37,742 bases of DNA, taken from NCBI RefSeq assembly GCF_913776365.1, contig NZ_CAJYMO010000168.1, forward strand, positions 1-37,742. The letters run 5' to 3'. The number at the start of each line of letters is the position of its first letter. Within the stretch, counting starts at the first letter, position 1. Below the pieces are notes generated by a model that saw only the letters and a program-made list of their open reading frames with translations, was not told where the DNA came from and did not search any database. The position numbers were made by a program, and so were the translations under genes. The stretch is from an uncultured Chryseobacterium sp. (lineage in GTDB: Bacteria; Bacteroidota; Bacteroidia; Flavobacteriales; Weeksellaceae). This document shows, piece by piece, positions 34,001 through 37,742 of this stretch.

Positions 34001-35136
34001 CTTATATAAGGATGTCCACAAGAGAACTGCGGGCCAATATGCAGGTAATGCCGATGAATGACCTGAGGATTGACATCAGTGCCATCCATAATTACAACAG
34101 GAACTTTACCCATACCGGATTTAATTATCGTGATCCTGTTACCGGAATTCCGAATCCGGATTATACCTTCGCCAACGATCTGGTTACCTATACCAATTCT
34201 GTGGTGCTGCTGAAAACGGCCTTCCAGGACGGAACGGCAGTCTATCAGGCCATACGGCAAAATGCAATGGCCCTGTCCCAGCAGATGCCGGGTGCTTTGC
34301 AGGACGACGGATTCAAAGACGGTTATGGAATCTCCAATGCCTATATCCTGATTCCGGCATTCCGGGCAGCCGTGGAAGGCAAAACTACAAAAGCAATGAG
34401 CAACCCGAGAAAAGCAGGACTTCCGATTCCGAACTGGAGAATTACCTATTCGGGGCTGAGGAATGTTCCTATTATCAACGGACAGTTTTCCAAGTTTGAT
34501 ATCCTGCATGCCTATCAGGCTACCTACACGGCGACCGGGATCCAGTCCAGCATCGATTATTTCAACAGGCTGAACTCATTTACCAGTACCGGAAGAGATA
34601 TCAATGATGATTATATCAATCCGTTTACTTTCGCGCAGGTAGGCTACGTGGAAAACTTCTCGCCGCTGATCGGGGTCGATATGACGATGAGAAACAACAT
34701 CCAGCTCGGGATCCAGTACAACAGGCTGAGAACCCTGTTGCTCGGATTGGTGAACCATACCTTAACGGAAGATTCCAACAGCGAGTACGTGGTAAGGATA
34801 GGATACATCATCCGGAATTTCCAGCTGGGAATGACCAATGTAGGCGGAAGAGGGAAAGCGAAAGGCAGCGACCTGAATATCCGGGGAGACTTCTCCCTGA
34901 GGGATAGCAAAACCAGCATTACCAACATCCTGCTGGACGATTCACAGGTGACGGGAGGCCAGCGGCTGATGAATGTTAAGGTTTCTGCAGATTACAACGT
35001 TTCCCAGAACCTTAACCTGAGGGTATTCTATGAGCAGATGATGTCCAAGTACAAGATCTCCACAGCCTTCCCGCTGTCTACGATCAGGGCCGGGATCTCT
35101 GCCACCTTCACCTTCGGGGATTCGGGAGGGTTCTAA
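28027..35136 (+). CDS. sprA: Gliding motility protein SprA, T9SS outer-membrane translocon
   Basis: 2369 residues, about normal for SprA. It forms the very large single-chain beta barrel in the outer membrane through which T9SS cargo leaves the cell; in Flavobacterium johnsoniae it is also needed for gliding. A signal peptide (YLNLFLFLSFLCVSAFTFAQ) is followed by the SprA N-terminal region (DYQLADPTQYEAFYDIKTGMY in two parts, IPSLQINNRLFETIFGS) and by long runs of alternating polar and aromatic residues typical of barrel strands; it ends ISATFTFGDSGGF. GTG at 28027 is taken as start; an adjacent TTG at 28024 is equally possible. It is co-transcribed with ruvA; a strong terminator at 35152 separates it from gcvH. 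Confidence 0.96.
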   Translation: MANNKYLNLFLFLSFLCVSAFTFAQQRPPARDTAIIKKDYQLADPTQYEAFYDIKTGMYFVYPKVGNTITGPPTAMSPQDYKEFMMAEQTRAYYKEKSDRYSLMFRKDKSDAARKGLIPSLQINNRLFETIFGSNKIEIIPSGYASFDFAGLYQKIDNPLILPQNRTSFTFDIDQRIQLGLLGKVGENLQLKANYDTQSGFAFENRMNLVWQAKGSWKDLQQKGLQDVDKPSAGGEDKIIKRVEFGNVNMPLSTSLIRGSQSLFGVKSEFQLGKTYGTVVLSQQQGEARNITVQGGGVMNTFKLNAIDYEDNQHYFIGQYFLNSYDNALLNYPQINSKISITRMEVWVLDQGNSNLQYQKSIVGIRDLGDAPGILPNNDQPGLNLYSTVNGLPGLRDASTAYNVIKGANLPVATGGTATYEDGEHFIFNKKARRLNANEYIVQPQLGYISLNQRLNDNQLLGVSFSYTVNGSNQVYKVGEFSEESTVLVTKLLKPNTTVKTSSPMWNLMMKNIYSLDAGQVNQDGFILNVLYRDPQSGGKVNYLPVNNNDQIRSQPLIKLLNWDRLNANGDLQSNGATTGDGIFDFVSGITIRPETGKVIFTKVQPFGSYIQSVIGSNDPQYVFSDLYSQQKQVATNGNLSQRYTIEGRYKGTQGQGISLGAVNVPQGSVKVSANGVQLTEGIDYTVDYMLGTVTIINEQVKQSGQAINISLENQLTFNTQRKRFLGLNLERRFNENFILGGTVVNYSESPLTQKVNYGQEAVNNTMAGINLMYNNQLPFLTRLTDKIPLVNTEAPSNLNFKMEAAYLLPGLNKGTNDQSYIDDFEQTTSKITLKEPTAWSLASKPEKNQSDPLFAGAGKNNTISEGYGRGLLSWYNIDPRFWGVGGRAPNGITPQSVSNHASRRVQFSEIFNNRDFVAGEQTYTNTFDISYYPAEKGPYNSNATPETTAQRWAGIMRPISVSNFTNSNIEYVEFWMMDPYADGTVLGTAPKLLLQLGNVSEDVLKDGQMQYENGLPTPSAPSVTTNSNWGIQPKQPPILYAFSSEGAERTAQDLGYDGLSSDQEAALFGNTFVNPVTNTADPAVDDFVFYMSDRFTGNQAASVVQRYKYFRGPEGNSRSNTLEVASQTPDAEDINRDYNLDQTESYNQYEVNLDQGSLTLGQNNIVDVKTVQAQFQNGQTEQVKWYLFRIPVSQYVKTAGDADPTILNNVRFARLLLKGFDQTSTLRFATMDLVRSDWRKYPKNIAVFGTNTIADPATNEGLNNDTTIENLEVGSVNIEENALNQPPYVLPPGIDRQILSGNAGAQRQNESSLYLKVNSLGVGEAKGVFKNTSLDMRRYKKLKLFVHTHLDPRSSDTNIGQIDPKTKFFIRLGSDATDNYYEYESSLKITPISATAPMEIWPMENEVDLDIQNMVDAKIRRDKNKPDDIVKRIMDDVFDPGITDKKLYIKGRPSLGNITTIMIGIRNGLSRTSTAASIDRIMWVNEIRLSEIENDGGYAGNASLNFNLGDFATVNTSASYTSVGFGNIDSKPAERTQSTQSAFSINTAINVDKLLPEKSGVKIPLNYSYSQTIEDPKYNPLDTDVEFKKAANREELKKVARTYTQQRSIGVVNMHKERVNQNRKPKFYDVENLSVTAVYNDDFFRDIYTKRNYRQYLRGYVDYNYTFKPWVIRPFNKMISDTAKSTKYLRWVKEFNLNPIPTRFSFRTEVDRNYNELEFRNIDAILSGNYADDFAAIKNRNFYFGWQYGLGFNFTKSLKLEINSATRTLNDNMDVNTMDNTAIFGNVFRAGRPVLYNHRVQLNYKLPFQYLPYLDFIDAELGYGFTYNWNARSTVLLASPEGSLGSIGQNTNVIQATGSADFTKFFGQFKYFKNISAKLQKRKQEIDSLNNVYTQAWEKNRYAYKKYKFRNRLTPLQSMAYLLTSFKQLDITYSENNGTVLPGLLSAPNWYGYGQTLGGPTVGFLLGSQADIRRAVMENGWVSGSDFMTDPYIRMSTRELRANMQVMPMNDLRIDISAIHNYNRNFTHTGFNYRDPVTGIPNPDYTFANDLVTYTNSVVLLKTAFQDGTAVYQAIRQNAMALSQQMPGALQDDGFKDGYGISNAYILIPAFRAAVEGKTTKAMSNPRKAGLPIPNWRITYSGLRNVPIINGQFSKFDILHAYQATYTATGIQSSIDYFNRLNSFTSTGRDINDDYINPFTFAQVGYVENFSPLIGVDMTMRNNIQLGIQYNRLRTLLLGLVNHTLTEDSNSEYVVRIGYIIRNFQLGMTNVGGRGKAKGSDLNIRGDFSLRDSKTSITNILLDDSQVTGGQRLMNVKVSADYNVSQNLNLRVFYEQMMSKYKISTAFPLSTIRAGISATFTFGDSGGF

Positions 35137-35151
35137 GAAAAGACCATACAT

Positions 35152-35185
35152 AAAAATGTCCTTCAAATCGAAGGACATTTTTTTT
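35152..35185 (+). terminator. Terminator of ruvA-sprA
   Basis: Perfect 13-bp stem (35152-35164 with 35170-35182), loop AAATC and a T run, 16 bases after the sprA stop. Confidence 0.9.
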
Positions 35186-35193
35186 ATATCATA

Positions 35194-35224
35194 TTTGAAG
35201 CTTATGGAATTTTGAATACATTTG
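35194..35224 (+). promoter_or_regulatory. Promoter of gcvH
   Basis: TTTG (35194-35197), 19-base spacer, TACATTTG (35217-35224): an almost ideal Bacteroidota promoter, 19 bases before the gcvH ATG. Confidence 0.75.
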
Positions 35225-35243
35225 TAAAAATAAAAAATTAGAA

Positions 35244-35621
35244 ATGAACACACCATCAGAATTAAAGTACACGAAAGATCACGAATGGATCAGGATCGAA
35301 GGAAATGTAGCAACCATCGGGATTACAGACTTCGCTCAGGGTGAACTTGGAGATATCGTATACGTGGATGTCGATACGGTAGATGATGAATTGGAAAGCG
35401 GCGCTGTTTTCGGAAGCGTGGAGGCAGTAAAAACCGTTTCGGATCTGTTTCTGCCGATTGCCGGGAAAGTAATTGAATTCAATTCGGAACTGGAAGACCA
35501 GCCGGAACTGTTGAACACCGATCCTTACGGAAACGGATGGATCATCAAACTGGAAGTGGCTGATGGTGCCGATCAATCAGAATTGCTTTCTGCAGAAGCT
35601 TATCAGGAAGTCATTGGATAA
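35244..35621 (+). CDS. gcvH: Glycine cleavage system H protein
   Basis: 125 residues, normal length. The lipoyl carrier of the glycine cleavage system shuttles the aminomethyl group between the P, T and L proteins in the cytoplasm. The lipoyl-lysine is Lys63 in [15 protein letters not shown]; other family marks are YTKDHEWI (9-16), [16 protein letters not shown] (26-41) and [10 protein letters not shown] near 90-99. It has its own near-ideal promoter and is followed without a gap by the VanZ-family gene. The P, T and L genes are not in the window. Confidence 0.97.
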   Translation: MNTPSELKYTKDHEWIRIEGNVATIGITDFAQGELGDIVYVDVDTVDDELESGAVFGSVEAVKTVSDLFLPIAGKVIEFNSELEDQPELLNTDPYGNGWIIKLEVADGADQSELLSAEAYQEVIG

Positions 35622-35973
35622 GATTTCAAATATATTCAGTAAGATATTGCCCATTTATTGGGCATTTCTTACGTATATGCTGCTCCGGCCGGGAGTAGAA
35701 AATCACGAATACTGGTTTATGTTTGATGGCATCGACAAGGTACTGCACCTCTGTATCTTTGCTGCCTTGGGATTTTGTCTGATAGCAGCTTTCCCCAAAA
35801 TCAGATTTCCTTATTTTTTTCAGATCATTCTTATCTATGCCTTCCTTACTGAAATCCTTCAGGAAAAAATGGGCCTGGGCAGATCCATGGAAACGCTCGA
35901 TGTAGTGGCCGACACCATCGGTTGCCTGATCGGATACTATGTTTTTAAACTGCTCGTGAAACGTTTTTTCTGA
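35614..35973 (+). CDS. VanZ-family membrane protein
   Basis: About 119 residues with four hydrophobic segments: [49 protein letters not shown] and [18 protein letters not shown]. The pattern [16 protein letters not shown] and [10 protein letters not shown] is typical of VanZ-like proteins, named after the teicoplanin-resistance protein but of unknown function in most bacteria. The start is uncertain: TTG at 35614 overlaps the gcvH stop by 8 bases (translational coupling) and gives a normal N terminus; an ATG at 35563 would overlap gcvH by 59 bases. No resistance genes adjoin, so antibiotic resistance should not be inferred. Confidence 0.82.
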   Translation: MDKISNIFSKILPIYWAFLTYMLLRPGVENHEYWFMFDGIDKVLHLCIFAALGFCLIAAFPKIRFPYFFQIILIYAFLTEILQEKMGLGRSMETLDVVADTIGCLIGYYVFKLLVKRFF

Positions 35974-36650
35974 TATCCCGTTTTTTCTTAAGATTCAGAT
36001 TTTTCGTCAGCTCAGACTTTTCTTGCTTCCATCTATTCTTTTGAGATCTTCAACATCAGATTTCCCAATAACAAAAAGGGCCTGATATCCAGCTCCGGTT
36101 TCTTCATGGTCTGTAGTCATCCATCCGCTTTCCGGTTATGTTTTCCGGTTTCCCGTATTCAACTTTACCGGCCTTTTAGTTTTCAGGAGCTATTTCACGC
36201 TATCCACTCATACTCCTCGCGCCGACCCTTTTCCCAATCCTCCCTCACCAAATCCTTACCCGCTCCAACCCTCCAGCCCCGCTGTGGGGTATCCGTTTCT
36301 ATCGTGGCTAGGGCAGGGGTGGGAAGCATGAGCTTTTGTCTCAGCTTCAAGCTTTACCCGGAATATCCTGGCCGGCATTTTTTTGTAAACCACTATAAAA
36401 TCCATCAGTCTTCTATCTGTCTTTAAAAGACATCGGTTTCGTACATTTATAAAAGATAAATAATGACCATAATTAAGATAAACATAAAAGAACCGGTCTT
36501 TAATTTCATCGATGTACAGGCATTAAGCATCCATATCATTTTTCAAGATAGAGAATACCTATATATAATATGATACCACCATTAAATTCCTTACCGCCAT
36601 CTTGCATTAGATACGTCCTGATCTGCTCATTCTTTAAATACAACAGCGGT
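35974..36650. other. Gene-free region with a possible degenerate intergenic repeat
   Basis: Open frames here have no protein-like character. On the minus strand, 36180-36345 contains CTAGCCACGATAGAAACGG followed further on by GGATAGCGTGAAATAGCTCC. This recalls a repeated sequence seen between genes in flavobacteria. That resemblance is from memory and needs a search. Confidence 0.35.
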
Positions 36651-36658
36651 CTCCAGCC

Positions 36659-36692
36659 AAACCTTTAAGGTTTCCAAAACCTTTAAGGTTTT
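36659..36692. repeat. Pair of AACCTTTAAGGTT palindromes
   Basis: AACCTTTAAGGTTT at 36660-36673 and the perfect 17-base palindrome AAAACCTTTAAGGTTTT at 36676-36692. The pair recurs at 37098-37130. Confidence 0.75.
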
Positions 36693-36695
36693 AGT

Positions 36696-36809
36696 AACCA
36701 TCCACCGGCTACTTATCCATACCGCCGATCGCAACTAATTTATTACATCTGATTTCGCTTTACGTCCTGAAGCTTTAAAACCATCCACCGGCTGCTCATC
36801 CATACCGCC
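36696..36809. repeat. Direct repeat of about 31 bases, two copies
   Basis: Copies begin at 36696 and 36779. Both read AACCATCCACCGGCT, then one variable base, CT, another variable base, and ATCCATACCGCC. A decayed third copy is seen at about 37133-37165, after the other palindrome pair. Confidence 0.7.
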
Positions 36810-36846
36810 TGCCGCATCCCGTATCATTCATCTTCTTTTCCTCCAT

Positions 36847-36931
36847 CAGCCCTGAAGGGGCTGAATACCCATAGCCCCGGGCGGAGCCCGGGATTGAAAG
36901 GATCATCATTCCATCAACCCTGAAGGGGTTG
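36847..36931. repeat. CCCTGAAGGGG palindromes flanking a GC-rich palindrome
   Basis: CAGCCCTGAAGGGGCTG (36847-36863) and CAACCCTGAAGGGGTTG (36915-36931) keep pairing while their outer bases differ. Between them is CCCGGG-CGGAG-CCCGGG (about 36876-36892). Such units occur between genes in many Bacteroidota. Confidence 0.75.
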
Positions 36932-37000
36932 AACATTCCCGGCACCTACCATCCGTACGAATCCTTTGTAACGGCACCTGCCCACTAAATCATATGGTAA

Positions 37001-37045
37001 CAAACAAACAAACAAACAAACAAACAAACAAACAAATAAACAAAC
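37001..37045. repeat. CAAA tetranucleotide microsatellite
   Basis: Nine perfect CAAA units (37001-37036), then TAAA and CAAA. No gene overlaps, so phase variation of a protein is not indicated. Confidence 0.95.
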
Positions 37046-37097
37046 GAGACAAAACAAAACAAATCCTATTTCAACCCTTCTGCTGTTTTACCCGCTC

Positions 37098-37130
37098 AAA
37101 CCTTTAAGGTTTTCAAAACCCTGAAGGTTT
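37098..37130. repeat. Second pair of AACCTTTAAGGTT-type palindromes
   Basis: AAACCTTTAAGGTTT (37098-37112) and the decayed AAAACCCTGAAGGTTT (37115-37130), the latter intermediate between the AACCTTTAAGG and CCCTGAAGGGG families. Confidence 0.75.
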
Positions 37131-37168
37131 AGGAACCGTTCATCAGCTGTCTCTCCATATTGCCGCAC

Positions 37169-37301
37169 CATCATTCATCACTCATCACCCATTACTCATT
37201 ACCCATTACCCATCACTCATTACCCATCATTCATCACTCATCACTCATTACTCATTACTCATTACTCATCACCCATCATTCATCACTCATCACTCATCAC
37301 T
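37169..37301. repeat. Heptamer tandem repeat, 19 units
   Basis: Nineteen units in perfect 7-base register, consensus CATYAYY, with changes almost only C to T at three positions. It lies outside any credible gene. Confidence 0.95.
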
Positions 37302-37422
37302 TATAACTCATCCGCATCCCTGTGGAAAACTCCAATTCCAGGGTAACGGCTGTTCTGCCAGTGACCTAGGCCCTTGATTTACCCACAATCGGTATTTTAT
37401 GTTAACTTTTTGTTACATAAAC

Positions 37423-37453
37423 TTGCGGGAGAAGAAGGAAGTCTCTATCTTTG
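37423..37453 (+). promoter_or_regulatory. Strong promoter P1 facing the right edge
   Basis: TTG (37423-37425), 20-base spacer, TATCTTTG (37446-37453). It is the first of two strong promoters in tandem; no protein-coding gene follows inside the window. Confidence 0.6.
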
Positions 37454-37663
37454 CCCCACTGAAAAACGAAAGGAAGTCAGTCAGGCGCAGAAGAGCTTTT
37501 GGATAAGCAGATTACTTTTAAGAAAAACTACTTTATATAAAGAGAGAAGGTTTGTTTTTTTATGGTGTATCCTATGGGAACAGAGTAAAAGATATTTCCT
37601 TTTTGTCATTATAGGAGATACGGTTTGGTCGGTTTTAAGCCCGGAACTTTTTTTAGAAAAAGA

Positions 37664-37694
37664 TTTGGAAGATTAAAAAAGATTCGTATCTTTG
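37664..37694 (+). promoter_or_regulatory. Strong promoter P2 facing the right edge
   Basis: TTTG (37664-37667), 19-base spacer, TATCTTTG (37687-37694): a full match to the Bacteroidota promoter consensus with an A-rich spacer. Tandem strong promoters and a long untranslated leader suggest an rRNA operon or similar beyond the edge. Confidence 0.7.
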
Positions 37695-37742
37695 CAGTCC
37701 GGTAAAACGGGAAGCGCAGGAGTAGGATTGAGAATGGAGACG

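Noticed and set aside
35614..35973. Glycopeptide resistance gene
   Set aside because: VanZ-like proteins are widespread and mostly of unknown function; none of the other van genes are in the window.
36106..36426. 106-codon open frame
   Set aside because: Its composition is that of translated intergenic sequence, it overlaps a possible repeat, and it has no promoter box or recognisable domain.
37001..37301. CRISPR array
   Set aside because: The repeats are 4- and 7-base tandem units without spacers, and no cas genes are present.
37374..37676. 100-codon open frame at the right end
   Set aside because: It starts with TTG, overlaps promoters P1 and P2, and the translation has no protein-like pattern.

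Overview
The window comes from a member of the Bacteroidota, most likely a flavobacterium of the Chryseobacterium group (Weeksellaceae). The reasons are a sprA gene in the order ruvA-sprA-gcvH, a secreted protein with a type IX secretion (T9SS) type A sorting domain, GLPGLI-family proteins, a short Cys-rich peptide with a flavobacterial bacteriocin-like leader, and many promoters of the Bacteroidota type (TAnnTTTG -7 box, often with a TTG or TTTG about 19 bases upstream). Genus is an inference; no rRNA gene is present to confirm it.

Layout. 1-3152: minus-strand aroC (3' end cut off by the window edge), a large polytopic membrane protein and a glycine-zipper lipoprotein. 3432-5134: a small membrane protein, a Ser/Thr/Gly-rich lipoprotein and a family 2 glycosyltransferase. 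5880-9653: a 1257-residue T9SS cargo protein with three 268-residue internal repeats. 9712-10787: about 1.1 kb that holds one 75-codon gene and a cluster of short promoter-to-terminator units: two paralogous small RNAs, a third possible small RNA, and a leader peptide with five consecutive His codons followed by a terminator. 11111-18401: a peptide export island on the minus strand: VKOR/thioredoxin fusion, C39-peptidase ABC exporter, HlyD-type adaptor, a broken and an intact GLPGLI gene, and the Cys-rich precursor peptide. 18645-19010: an Xre-type regulator on the plus strand. 19431-23157: housekeeping membrane genes on the minus strand (DUF3810, sugar permease, PlsC-type acyltransferase, GtrA). 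23390-27064: small coiled-coil protein, BadF-type kinase and malic enzyme. 27436-35973: ruvA, sprA, gcvH and a VanZ-family gene. 35974-37742: about 1.8 kb without a credible gene, with palindromic repeats, a CAAA microsatellite, a 19-copy heptamer array and two strong promoters facing off the right edge, probably towards an rRNA operon or another highly expressed transcript.

How parts may work together. SprA is the outer-membrane channel of the T9SS, so the 5880-9653 protein is expected to leave the cell through SprA. The 11111-18401 island reads as a separate route: the ABC exporter cuts and exports leader-bearing peptides, HlyD spans the periplasm, and the VKOR fusion carries at its N terminus a C39-like domain with no cysteine, which suggests that it binds the same leaders and oxidises Cys-rich cargo. 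The least explained parts are the short RNA units: a 25-base core is repeated identically three times in the window (3657, 5545, 19374), each time joined to a different terminator hairpin, and a second family (9924, 10376) keeps its terminator hairpin by compensatory changes.
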